Below are positions 25,709 through 33,616 of a stretch of 34,029 bases of DNA, piece after piece. A program made the position numbers and the translations under genes. Source of the stretch: Treponema sp. GTDB lineage: Bacteria; Spirochaetota; Spirochaetia; Treponematales; Breznakiellaceae. The stretch is from NCBI GenBank assembly GCA_031275325.1, contig JAISOX010000045.1:1-34029 (forward strand), given 5' to 3'. The first letter of the stretch is position 1, and each line of letters opens with the position of its first letter. The notes below the pieces were generated by a model. That model had not been told where the DNA came from, ran no database searches, and saw only the letters and a list, made by a program, of their open reading frames with translations.

Positions 25709-25768
25709 CCGCAGGAAGCAGGTTCGGGGACCGGCCCTTCCACTCCGCCCCTAACCGGCTTCTTGCGG
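25709..25768 (+). promoter_or_regulatory. Long imperfect hairpin between ilvC and leuA
   Basis: CCGCAGGAAGC (25709-25719) pairs with GCTTCTTGCGG (25758-25768) with one wobble. Continuing inward after single mismatches, GGTT pairs with AACC and GGGG with CCCC, about 19 pairs in all. There is no T-run, so it is not an ordinary terminator; it may stabilise or process the ilvC-leuA message. Confidence 0.6.
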
Positions 25769-25804
25769 GATCTACTTCCCCTCGCTAATTAAGGAGTAAA
25801 TACT

Positions 25805-27346
25805 ATGGCGAACAACGAAGCGGCACGGGTAATACAAGTATTTGATACGACCCTGAGGGATGGAGAGCAATCTCCAGGATGCAGCATGAATTTACCGGAA
25901 AAACTGGAAGTGGCCCGGCGGCTTGAACGGCTCAGGGTGGATGTGCTGGAAGCGGGGTTCCCCGCATCCAGTCCGGGAGATCTGGAATCGGTGAAGGCCA
26001 TTGCAGGGATCATCAAGGATTGTACGGTGGCTGGACTGTGCCGGGCTTTGGAAAAGGACATTGACGCGGCCCGGGAGGCCCTTAAACAGGCCGCCGCGCC
26101 GCGGATTCATGTCTTCCTGGCTACCTCTCCCATCCACATGGAGTATAAGCTCAAAATGACCCCTGAACAGGTGCTGGAGCGGGCGGTTATGGCCGTGCAA
26201 TACGCGAAGAAGTTCTGCGCCCAGGTGGAATTCTCTGCAGAAGACGCTTTTAGGAGCGATCCGGACTTGGTATGCCAGGTTTTCGGCGCGGTGATTGCCG
26301 CAGGGGCCACGGTGGTAAATGCCCCGGATACGGTAGGTTACGCCATGCCCGATGAATTCGCCGGGTTTATCAGCTATATCAAAGGGCATACCCCGAATAT
26401 GGAAAAGGCCCGGCTCTCGGTACATTGCCATAATGACCTGGGGCTTGCAGTGGCCAACAGCCTGGCAGCGATCCGCGCGGGAGCGGACCAGGTTGAGTGT
26501 ACGATCAACGGCATTGGGGAACGCGCGGGAAACGCTTCTTTGGAGGAGATCGTCATGGGCCTGCGGGTCCGAAAAGACCGCCTCCAGGCAGATACCCGTA
26601 TCGACGCGGCCCAGCTTTATACGGTAAGCCGCCTGGTAAGCCAAGTAACCGGGGTGAAGGTCCAGCCCCACAAGGCTATTGTGGGGGATAACGCGTTTGC
26701 CCATGAAGCAGGGGTTCACCAGCACGGGGTCTTGGCTAACCGGGCCACCTACGAGATCATGACCCCTGAATCAGTGGGGATCCCCAAGAACCGCATGGTC
26801 TTGGGCAAACACTCAGGCCGCCACGCGTTTGAGGATCGCCTCCGGGATCTGGGGCTCTCCCTTAATGAGGCCCTGGTAGAACCGGTCTTCGCCCAGTTCA
26901 AGGTCTTGGCGGATAAGAAGAAAGTGGTGAGCGACCGGGACATAGAGGCCCTGGTGATGGAGGTTTCCGCTTCGGTTCCTGAAACCTGGAAACTCGACCG
27001 TTGGGTTATAAACTGCGGTTCCACCTTGAGCTCTACCAGCACGATCCGGCTTCAGCATAAGGATGGAACCGTACAGGAACAGGCCGCGGTGGGGAATGGG
27101 CCTGTTGATGCCGCGTGCAAGGCCATTAACCGGATCATCGGGAAGGAGCCTGCCTTGGAAGCCTATGAGCTGGGGGCCATTACCGGGGGCGAAGACGCCC
27201 AGGGTGAGACCCTGGTGAAGATCCGCTGGCATGACCGGCATTGGAACGGCCGGGGGGTTTCTACGGATGTGGTGGAATCCTCGATAAAGGCGTACCTGGC
27301 CGCGATAAACGCCCTGGAGTGGGAGCTGGCCCCTCCGCAACCCTAG
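25805..27346 (+). CDS. leuA: 2-isopropylmalate synthase
   Basis: A 513-residue enzyme condensing acetyl-CoA with 2-oxoisovalerate, the committed step of leucine synthesis. The TIM-barrel has FDTTLRDGEQSPGCSM (about 13-28), the metal-binding HCHNDLGLAVANSLAAIRAG and the HEAGVHQHG motif. A subdomain follows (VLGKHSGRHAFEDRL), then a C-terminal LeuA regulatory domain for leucine feedback (about 385-513). Length fits the long-form LeuA; homocitrate or citramalate synthases are less likely because they differ in N-terminal substrate motifs. AAGGAG is eight bases before ATG 25805. It is the last gene of the plus-strand cluster; no leuB, leuC or leuD follows. Confidence 0.92.
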   Translation: MANNEAARVIQVFDTTLRDGEQSPGCSMNLPEKLEVARRLERLRVDVLEAGFPASSPGDLESVKAIAGIIKDCTVAGLCRALEKDIDAAREALKQAAAPRIHVFLATSPIHMEYKLKMTPEQVLERAVMAVQYAKKFCAQVEFSAEDAFRSDPDLVCQVFGAVIAAGATVVNAPDTVGYAMPDEFAGFISYIKGHTPNMEKARLSVHCHNDLGLAVANSLAAIRAGADQVECTINGIGERAGNASLEEIVMGLRVRKDRLQADTRIDAAQLYTVSRLVSQVTGVKVQPHKAIVGDNAFAHEAGVHQHGVLANRATYEIMTPESVGIPKNRMVLGKHSGRHAFEDRLRDLGLSLNEALVEPVFAQFKVLADKKKVVSDRDIEALVMEVSASVPETWKLDRWVINCGSTLSSTSTIRLQHKDGTVQEQAAVGNGPVDAACKAINRIIGKEPALEAYELGAITGGEDAQGETLVKIRWHDRHWNGRGVSTDVVESSIKAYLAAINALEWELAPPQP

Positions 27347-27365
27347 CAAAGCCGCGGGCTGGGCT

Positions 27366-27595
27366 AAGCCTTCGCGCCTGCCGCGGGCGTTATAGGGGGC
27401 CGCGGGGTACGGATGCGGGGCTTATGTCCCTTGGTTCCAGCCTCCAGCGGCTCGTCCTCTCCTATACTGTGGGTAATTATAAGCCTTCGCGCCTGCGGCG
27501 GGCGTTATAGGGGGCCGCGGGGTACGGATGCGGGGCTTACGTCCCTTGGTTCCCGCCTCCAGCGGCTCGTCCTCTCCTATACAGTGGGTAATTAT
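27366..27595. repeat. 115-bp direct repeat, two tandem copies
   Basis: 27366-27480 and 27481-27595 are nearly identical. Both begin AAGCCTTCGCGCCTGC, contain GCGGGCGTTATAGGGGGCCG and end GTGGGTAATTAT. The length equals five 23-bp units and the following array continues in the same register. Confidence 0.92.
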
Positions 27596-27597
27596 AA

Positions 27598-28425
27598 GCC
27601 TCCGCGGGGCGCTGCGGTAAGCCTCCGCGGGGCGCTGCGATAAGCCTTCGCGGGGCGCTGCGATAAGGCTTCGCGGGATGCTGCGATAAGGCTTCGCGGG
27701 ATGCTGCGGTAAGCCTTCGCGGGGTGCTGCGATAAGCCTTTGCGGGGTACTGCGATAAGCCTTCGCGGGATGCTGCGATAAGCCTTCGCGGGGTACTGCG
27801 ATAAGGCTTCGCGGGATGCTGCGATAAGGCTTCGCGGGATGCTGCGATAAGCCTGTTATGTTGGCATAACTAAGCCGGTTATGCGGGCAACATTAAGCCG
27901 GTTATACCGGCATAACTACGCCTATTCAGGATCATGAACTAAGCCTGTTCAGGATCATGAACTAAGCCTGTTCAGGGTCGTGAATTACGCCTGTTCAAGG
28001 TCGTGAATTACGCCTGTTCAGGGTCGTGAATTACGCCTGTTCAGGGCCGTGAATTACGCCTGTTCAGGGCCGTGAATTACGCCTGTTCAGGGTCGTGAAC
28101 TACGCCTGTTCAGGGTCGTGAACTACACCTGTTCCGGGCCGTGAATTACGCCTGTTCAGGGTCGTGAACTACGCCTGCTCAGGGTCGTGAACTACGCCTG
28201 TTCAGGGCCGTGAACTACGCCTGTTCCGGGCCGTGAACTACGCCTGTTCCGGGCCGTGAACTACGCCTGTTCAGGGTCGTGAACTACGCCTGTTCAGGGT
28301 CGTGAACTACGCCTGTTCAAGGTCGTGAACTACGCCTGTTCAGGATCATGAACTACGCCTGTTCCGGGCTGTGAATTACGCCTGTTCCGGGCTGTGAACT
28401 ACGCCTGTTATGTCGGCATAACTAA
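27598..28425. repeat. 23-bp tandem repeat array 2, 36 phase-locked units
   Basis: Units start every 23 bases from 27598 to 28403 without any phase slip. The linker is TAAGCCT or TACGCCT. Units 1-11 have cores like TCGCGGGATGCTGCGA. Units 12-14 have GTTAT-type cores (GTTATGTTGGCATAAC). Units 15-35 have GTTC...GAAC cores (GTTCAGGATCATGAAC, GTTCAGGGTCGTGAAC, GTTCCGGGCCGTGAAC). Unit 36 returns to GTTATGTCGGCATAAC. Core arms mostly stay complementary across the changes. Confidence 0.96.
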
Positions 28426-28464
28426 GCCTGGGCGGTCAGCTCGTATTCGGAACGAACTTCTCGC

Positions 28465-28557
28465 CGCCTGCAGCGGGCGTTACGGGGTGCCGCGGGGTGC
28501 TGGGCTTAGGTCCCTTCGTTCCTGCCTCCTGCAAAGCGTTCTCCCTTATACCGCGGG
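28465..28557. repeat. Third, diverged copy of the 115-bp element
   Basis: CGCCTGCAGCGGGCGTTACG, GTGCCGCGGGGTGC and GGCTTAGGTCCCTTCGTTCC align in order with the 115-bp units at 27366-27595, same orientation. The array is therefore bracketed by this element on both sides. Confidence 0.75.
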
Positions 28558-28582
28558 CTTGGCCCCAAAGCAGCAAAGACCC

Positions 28583-28710
28583 GAAGCAAGGAACGCCCTG
28601 TTCTCTTAGTACCACGGCCCTCCAGGGGCATTAAACCCGCTGGCGGGAAGCAAGGAGCGACCCGTTCTCTTATTACCACGGCCCTATAGGGGCATTAAAC
28701 CCGCTGGCGG
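28583..28710. repeat. 64-bp tandem duplication
   Basis: 28583-28646 and 28647-28710 match at most positions (GAAGCAAGG, GTTCTCTTA, ACCACGGCCCT, GGGGCATTAAACCCGCTGGC). The second copy ends 14 bases before the stop codon of the minus-strand gene. Confidence 0.9.
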
Positions 28711-28723
28711 GCCCGCTGGGGGG

Positions 28724-30529
28724 TTAGTAAAATATTCTGATATGCTCTACCTGGTTCCGATGCACCATCTTAAGCAGCAGGGTCTGTTCCGATGCAGAGT
28801 AAGCCCAGCCGGAAGAATTATACCGTTCAAAGTCCGCAGCGGTTCGATAATCAATACCGTAGAGTTGAAGCCTGCTGGGCCGGGAGATGCCGCAGATCAG
28901 CATATAATGGGTCTCCTCCACCGGAAATGATACGGCAATGTCCAGCATCGAATTGCCCTGGGTTACTGAGACGGAAGAAGCCCCGGTCCAGGCCCAGACC
29001 GCAGTGGTCCCGCTGCCGCTGATGCTTACCGCCCGGGGATAGTTTTCACTGGGACTCAAGATGCGATAGATCTGGGCGGAACTGAGCCGTGGAGAATCGG
29101 TATCTTCGCTTATGGCTCCGGTTTCTGAAATGAGCAGCCCTGCAGGAACGGTTCCTCCCTCATGCTCCAGGGAGAGCGCCGAAAGGATGAGGGAACGCCC
29201 TATAGCGGCCCAATCCATAGTGCCGGCGTTTTCCGCGTATACCATGAGGGCTTTCCCCAGGCGCAGGTTGAATGCGGTATCCGCCTTACCCTCATAAAAC
29301 ACAAATGTCCCTTGGGGGGCCTTGGTAAGACCCTGGGAGATGATGAAATACATCTGATCGATAAACCGTTGAAAGGGGTTCTCTTGGATCCCGGTCTTCT
29401 CCGTAATGGAACGGTACAGCATCCAGTCCATATACCCTTCGAAGATTCCTGGGAGCAGATCCGGAGAAACCGTAACCGGATTCAGAGAACTGAGCAGCTT
29501 CACCCCGTTTTCAAGTAAGGTAAGGTGCCCGCGGATCGCCAAGTATGCAAAAACGTGGGGTTCTTTTAAGAATTCCAGGGATTCCTCCCGGAGCATCCGG
29601 GAAAGCCGGTTGACGGTATCCCGTTCAGCGGCGGCAAGAGAACGGAGCCCTTGATCCAATTGACCGAGAAACACCGTGGACTCGTAGGTCCGCCGGTTTC
29701 CATTGAGAAACGCGGAAGGAACCGCTGCAAGGGCCCCTCGATAGGTTCCCTGGCGGATCGCTTCTCCTCCATAGGCAATCACGAGATCTTCGGTAGCAGC
29801 CCCGGCAATGCTCGTACTCCAGAGATTGAAATTCTGATCCTGCCAGCGGCTGATGAACTCATGGTATACCTGGTTATCCTGAGCGCCGGTAATGATAAAG
29901 TTTTGAGGGGTAAACGTCTGGCCTTCCAGAACAGGCCGGTAGGAAATAAAGGGGACTTCCTGGTGGAGCGCCAGAACCTGCCGTTCTGAATCCCTCAAGG
30001 TTCTATTGAACCCGTAGCTTACCCCTGTATCCGCGACCACCTCGAATTGGCCGTCCCCCCTATCATGGGTCCGGGAGGTTTTAAGGGGTTTATAGGGAAG
30101 CTCCAGCCCAAGAATGCCTTCCCCTAAGGCCGCCCGAATCAAGAGTTCCGGTTTCTCGCCGGTATCGTAGACGGAAAAGATGAGTTCTGTCCCGCCCGGC
30201 AGTTGGACCTCCAGGGTTTCCCCGGATATGGTCATGGCTTCAGGACGCATAGGCTCTTTGGTTCCATCAGCCCTTATGAGACTGAATCCGCCATCCCGGT
30301 TGGTGATACTGAACCGCATTCCCCCAAAGGAAATCAGGAGGTCTCCTGCCAGGGGGTAATGGTTGGCGTCAGGGGGAATATGCTTAGGGGACCGCCCGCT
30401 TACCACAAGATTCCCCACCTGCCGGGTAAAGGTCCCTTTTTCGGCAAACTGTAAGGTTCCTAATAACACAAAAGCCGCCCCATAAAGAAAAAGAAGGCCG
30501 ATTATTCGTGGAAATATAGATGTTTTCAT
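28724..30529 (-). CDS. Large membrane-anchored or exported protein, unknown function
   Basis: A 601-residue protein with an N-terminal hydrophobic anchor or signal (about 5-28, RIIGLLFLYGAAFVLLGTLQF) and a large domain presumed to lie outside the cytoplasm. The first 200 residues look beta-rich (LLISFGGMRFSITNRDGG, EVQLPGGTELIFSVYDTGEKPELLI). The middle is helical (about 280-420: ERDTVNRLSRMLREESLEFL, FEGYMDWMLYRSITEKTGI, and the region with KALMVYAENAGTMDWAAIGR). The end is beta-rich (HYMLICGISRPSRLQLYGID). I do not recognise a family. ATG 30529 is chosen because a strong promoter ends just before it and the upstream ATGs at 30544 and 30547 lie inside the -10 box. No ribosome site is obvious. 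Confidence 0.75.
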   Translation of the reverse strand: MKTSIFPRIIGLLFLYGAAFVLLGTLQFAEKGTFTRQVGNLVVSGRSPKHIPPDANHYPLAGDLLISFGGMRFSITNRDGGFSLIRADGTKEPMRPEAMTISGETLEVQLPGGTELIFSVYDTGEKPELLIRAALGEGILGLELPYKPLKTSRTHDRGDGQFEVVADTGVSYGFNRTLRDSERQVLALHQEVPFISYRPVLEGQTFTPQNFIITGAQDNQVYHEFISRWQDQNFNLWSTSIAGAATEDLVIAYGGEAIRQGTYRGALAAVPSAFLNGNRRTYESTVFLGQLDQGLRSLAAAERDTVNRLSRMLREESLEFLKEPHVFAYLAIRGHLTLLENGVKLLSSLNPVTVSPDLLPGIFEGYMDWMLYRSITEKTGIQENPFQRFIDQMYFIISQGLTKAPQGTFVFYEGKADTAFNLRLGKALMVYAENAGTMDWAAIGRSLILSALSLEHEGGTVPAGLLISETGAISEDTDSPRLSSAQIYRILSPSENYPRAVSISGSGTTAVWAWTGASSVSVTQGNSMLDIAVSFPVEETHYMLICGISRPSRLQLYGIDYRTAADFERYNSSGWAYSASEQTLLLKMVHRNQVEHIRIFY

Positions 30530-30542
30530 TTTTGCTTCGCTC

Positions 30543-30571
30543 ATCATACTACGAATATACCCGCGTATCAA
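30543..30571 (-). promoter_or_regulatory. Strong sigma70-type promoter of the unknown membrane protein
   Basis: Minus strand TTGATA (30566-30571), exactly 17 bases, TATGAT (30543-30548), each five of six to consensus. The expected transcription start is only about six bases upstream of ATG 30529, a near-leaderless message. Confidence 0.7.
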
Positions 30572-30604
30572 CTTGCGGATATCCTGAAAAGGCTATATAG
30601 TGAA

Positions 30605-30756
30605 CCTGTCCAAAACCCAGTTAGTTTTGGACAGGGGGAGAACCAGGCTAAATCGGGCTTTAGTCCGTGCAGACGTTAGCCCGGCCCGGTTTTCCCGCTA
30701 CATCTAAGGAAGCTGTTCCAAAAGCTGAAGTTTTGGCACAGCCTCAGTATTTGAGG
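30605..30756 (+). promoter_or_regulatory. Row of four hairpins upstream of the TPR gene
   Basis: The first is CCTGTCCAAAAC/GTTTTGGACAGG (30605-30635, perfect 12 bp). The second is CGGGCT/AGCCCG with an inner GTC/GAC (30654-30683). The third is GCTGT.CCAAAA / TTTTGG.ACAGC (30712-30742). The fourth is CCTCA/TGAGG (30742-30756), whose right arm forms the GAGGGG ribosome site of the frame starting at 30764. This could be a structured leader or stacked repeat elements. Confidence 0.55.
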
Positions 30757-30763
30757 GGTTTAC

Positions 30764-32320
30764 ATGGCTGATGGAAAGAATAAAAACAGGGTTGTTCGGG
30801 AACTTGAGTTTCCGTTGAGCCAGAGGTTCGCCACATTCCGCTTAAAAACAGCAAAAAACCTGGATTTCGTCAAGCCCTCCGGGTTTTGCGGGAGAGGCCG
30901 ACGGGAACCCGGGGGGTGCTCCCGCGCCTTCAATTTCTTGAAAAAGCCGCTTATGGCGATAGTATGGGCCGGGGCGTTTATGCTGGGGAATACCTGCCTT
31001 GGGGCTTTTGCAGAGGAACGGTCCCATACTGAATCGGTTCTCACCCAGGTTACCGGGCGTTTACAGGCCCAGGATTATACCGGAGCCCTTGCCCTGTTTG
31101 AGAACCTTCCCGCAGACCAGCGGGAATCCTCCGCGTTTCAACTCTTATACGCCTCGATTTTGAATTCCGCAGGCCGGACCGCGGAAGCCCGGGGGATCGT
31201 TGGAAAGATCATTGCTGCAGAGCCTGCTCATACGGAAGCCCTCTTTGTCCTTTCTACCATTGAAGCCGCGGCAGGGAAGGAACGGGAACAACGAAGCCTC
31301 CTGGAACGGATCCTCAAAATCGATCCTATGCATATACAAGCCCTCATCGCCCTGGGAACCATAAACCTGCAGGGCCGGTCCTGGCGGACCGCGGCTTCCT
31401 ATTTTGACCGGGTCCTGGAAGCGGAACCAGAGAACCCGGATGCCCTGGTTGGGCGGGCCCAGGCGTTCCGCTATACCCAGGATTTCCAACGAGCGGAAGC
31501 CCTGCTTAACCAGGCCATAGCCCGTTTTCCTGATTGGGTTAATCCGAGGATTGAGCGGGCCCGGTTGTACCGGAATACCCGTTTTTTTAGCCGGGCACTG
31601 GCGGATCTGGATGCAGCCAAACGTATTGACCCCGCTGATTATTGGGTAGCTGTGGACCGGGGCGGGGTACTGATGGATATGGACAAAAAAGCCGAGGCCC
31701 TGGAGGAATATGAGCGGGCCATTAAACTGGATCCAAACAATTTCCTTGCCTATGTGTACGCTGCGGGTATTAAGGAGGATCTGCAGGATTATGAAGGAGC
31801 GGAACAGGCATATAGGGCCATTATACGGCTCAAGCCGGATTACTACTTTGCCTTTGAAGGGCTGGGGATCTGCCACATGAGAAAGGGCCAATGGGCCGCG
31901 GCCCGGGAGGCCTTTCTTGAAGCCTACAAACGGGCCCCTAAAGAGGCGAATTATGCCCTTCTCGCGGCTATGAACTGGATGCGGGCAGGGAAACTCACGG
32001 ATCCGGAGTTGAAACAATTTTTGCAAAAGGCCCTGCGGGGGGTTCCCCGGGACGCGGCGGCATGGTCTATGCTCCGCCTTTACCACGATCTTTCCGGGGA
32101 TGGGGATGTGCTGACACGGCTGGAAAAGGAAAAAGACCTGGATACCAAGGCCCGGATGTTCTACTACCTGGCTAATTACTATGATATCCGGGGTATTAAA
32201 ATCCTGGCGGATACCTATTTCATAGAGGTGAAAAAACTCAACCAGCTCAAGAACATTGAATGGCGTTTGAATGAATGGGCCTTTGAACAGCGGAACCTCA
32301 CGGTTACGGATAGCCCCTAA
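30764..32320 (+). CDS. Tetratricopeptide-repeat protein, probably exported
   Basis: A 518-residue frame with at least eight TPR-like helix pairs (residues about 90-470), for example ALIALGTINLQGRSWRTAAS, ADYWVAVDRGGVLMDMDKKA, LEEYERAIKLDPNNFLAYVY and AEQAYRAIIRLKPDYYFAFE. TPRs mediate protein binding; the partner is unknown. The start is uncertain. ATG 30764 has a strong GAGGGG site five bases upstream, but residues about 10-33 are simply the dispersed hairpin element read in frame. A good signal peptide (KKPLMAIVWAGAFMLGNTCLGAFA) only begins near residue 60, so TTG 30938 or ATG 30953 may be the real start, giving a periplasmic protein. The TraB-like gene follows 42 bases later. Confidence 0.8.
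   Translation: MADGKNKNRVVRELEFPLSQRFATFRLKTAKNLDFVKPSGFCGRGRREPGGCSRAFNFLKKPLMAIVWAGAFMLGNTCLGAFAEERSHTESVLTQVTGRLQAQDYTGALALFENLPADQRESSAFQLLYASILNSAGRTAEARGIVGKIIAAEPAHTEALFVLSTIEAAAGKEREQRSLLERILKIDPMHIQALIALGTINLQGRSWRTAASYFDRVLEAEPENPDALVGRAQAFRYTQDFQRAEALLNQAIARFPDWVNPRIERARLYRNTRFFSRALADLDAAKRIDPADYWVAVDRGGVLMDMDKKAEALEEYERAIKLDPNNFLAYVYAAGIKEDLQDYEGAEQAYRAIIRLKPDYYFAFEGLGICHMRKGQWAAAREAFLEAYKRAPKEANYALLAAMNWMRAGKLTDPELKQFLQKALRGVPRDAAAWSMLRLYHDLSGDGDVLTRLEKEKDLDTKARMFYYLANYYDIRGIKILADTYFIEVKKLNQLKNIEWRLNEWAFEQRNLTVTDSP
30791..30862 (-). repeat. Dispersed ~72-bp hairpin element, copy C (inside a reading frame)
   Basis: On the minus strand it reads GGTTTTTTGCTGTTTTTAAG, a GC-rich middle, CGGAAACT..AGTTCCCG and GAACAACCC, matching copy A over its whole length. 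It falls within the N-terminal extension of the TPR frame and keeps that frame open. Confidence 0.8.
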
Positions 32321-32362
32321 GGGTCTATAGCCCAAAAAGTCAAATATAAGGAAAAAAACTGT

Positions 32363-33553
32363 ATGAACGATACCCGTATGACCCTCAAGTTCCAGGAGAG
32401 AGTGATTATTCTTATCGGGACCGCCCATGTTTCCCGGGACAGTATTGAAGAAGTACGCCAGATAATCCAGGAAGCGGGGCCTGATATGGTCTGCGTGGAA
32501 CTGGATGCCGGAAGGTATCAATCCATCACTGAAAAGGAGACCTGGGAACAGTTGGACGTGGTCAAGGTCTTTAAGGAAGGCAAGGGGTTCCTCCTCATCG
32601 CTAACCTCGTGCTGTCCAGTTTTCAGCGGCGTATGGGCGCGGAACTGGGGGTTAAACCAGGGGAGGAAATGAAGACCGCGGTGGAAACCGCGGCTGCCTT
32701 GGGTATCCCCTATGCCTTATGCGACCGGGAAGTGCAGGTAACCCTCCGCCGGGCCTGGGCCCGGTGCGGACTGTGGAACAAATGTAAACTCTTAGCTTCC
32801 CTTTTATCCAGCGCTTTTTCCACTGAGCAGTTAAGCGAAGGGGAGATTGAGAACCTTAAAAACCGCAGTGAGCTGGACGGTATGATGGCTGCTTTGGCTG
32901 ATTACCTGCCCCCGGTGAAAGAGACCCTCATTGACGAACGGGATCGGTACTTAGCGGCGCGGATCTGGGCCAGCGGCGCCAAGGCGTCCGCGAGGAAGCA
33001 GGTAGCCGTAGTGGGAGCCGGGCATATACAGGGAATCAAGGCCCATCTGGAGAAGCTCGCCGCGGGCGAAGCAGGGGAGGATCTGTCGGACTTGGAGGTT
33101 ATTCCTAAGCCGCAGGTTTTTTCCAAGATTGCAGGGTGGATCATACCGGCCCTCATCGCGGCCCTGGTGGCCCTAGGTTTTCTCAGGGCCGGCGTCGGGG
33201 TGAGCCTGACCATGCTCGTGCGTTGGGCCCTGCTCAACGGTTCTCTGGCTGCTTTAGGGACCCTCCTCGCCCTGGGGCATCCTCTTTCTATGGCGGTGTC
33301 TTTTTTCGGCGCTCCCATTGCCACCATCAACCCCTTCATCGGGGTGGGCCTTTTTTCAGGGATTACCGAAGTTACCCTCCGAAAACCCCGGGTTTCAGAT
33401 ACCCAGACCCTTTCCGAGGATGTTACCACCCTCAAGGGAATCTACCGGAACCGCATCACCCGGGCGCTTTTGGTCTTTTTTCTCTCGTCTTTAGGGGGCG
33501 CCCTGGGGAACTTCATCTCCATTCCCTCATTGGCGAGTTTACTGGTCAAGTAA
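32363..33553 (+). CDS. TraB/PrgY-family membrane protein
   Basis: A 396-residue protein of the TraB/GumN (TIKI-like) superfamily. Motifs are GTAHVSRDSIEEVRQII (about 19-35), DMVCVELDAGRYQS (about 41-54), YALCDREVQVTLRRAW, IDERDRYLAARIW and VAVVGAGHIQGI (about 215-226). The C-terminal part has four likely membrane spans (about 255-275, 283-305, 310-335, 372-392). Some family members are metal-dependent proteases and PrgY/TraB limits pheromone activity in enterococci; the function in spirochetes is unknown. The start MNDTRMTLKF has AAGGA about 11 bases upstream, and ATG 32378 is an alternative. It is likely cotranscribed with the TPR gene. Confidence 0.88.
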   Translation: MNDTRMTLKFQERVIILIGTAHVSRDSIEEVRQIIQEAGPDMVCVELDAGRYQSITEKETWEQLDVVKVFKEGKGFLLIANLVLSSFQRRMGAELGVKPGEEMKTAVETAAALGIPYALCDREVQVTLRRAWARCGLWNKCKLLASLLSSAFSTEQLSEGEIENLKNRSELDGMMAALADYLPPVKETLIDERDRYLAARIWASGAKASARKQVAVVGAGHIQGIKAHLEKLAAGEAGEDLSDLEVIPKPQVFSKIAGWIIPALIAALVALGFLRAGVGVSLTMLVRWALLNGSLAALGTLLALGHPLSMAVSFFGAPIATINPFIGVGLFSGITEVTLRKPRVSDTQTLSEDVTTLKGIYRNRITRALLVFFLSSLGGALGNFISIPSLASLLVK

Positions 33554-33616
33554 GGGCCTCCTATTCACGCTGCCGGGGAGGGCCTCTCCGGGCAGGGGCT
33601 GAAGAACTATACCGTG

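Larger units (their letters stand above)
27347..28723. other. Repeat island between convergent genes, no coding content
   Basis: About 1.4 kb between leuA and the minus-strand unknown gene. It is filled, in order, by two copies of a 115-bp element, a 36-unit 23-bp array, a diverged third copy of the 115-bp element and a 64-bp tandem duplication. Open frames across it are artefacts of the repeats. I see no terminator with a clear T-tract for leuA. Confidence 0.8.

Noticed and set aside
24591-25804. T-box or leucine attenuator in the ilv-leu cluster
   Set aside because: No T-box consensus, no run of leucine or valine codons in a leader, and no terminator T-tract after the hairpins.
27366-28557. 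Integron attC cassette array
   Set aside because: GGCGTTA and palindromes recall attC sites, but the 23-bp units are too short, lack the paired core sites, and no cassettes lie between them.
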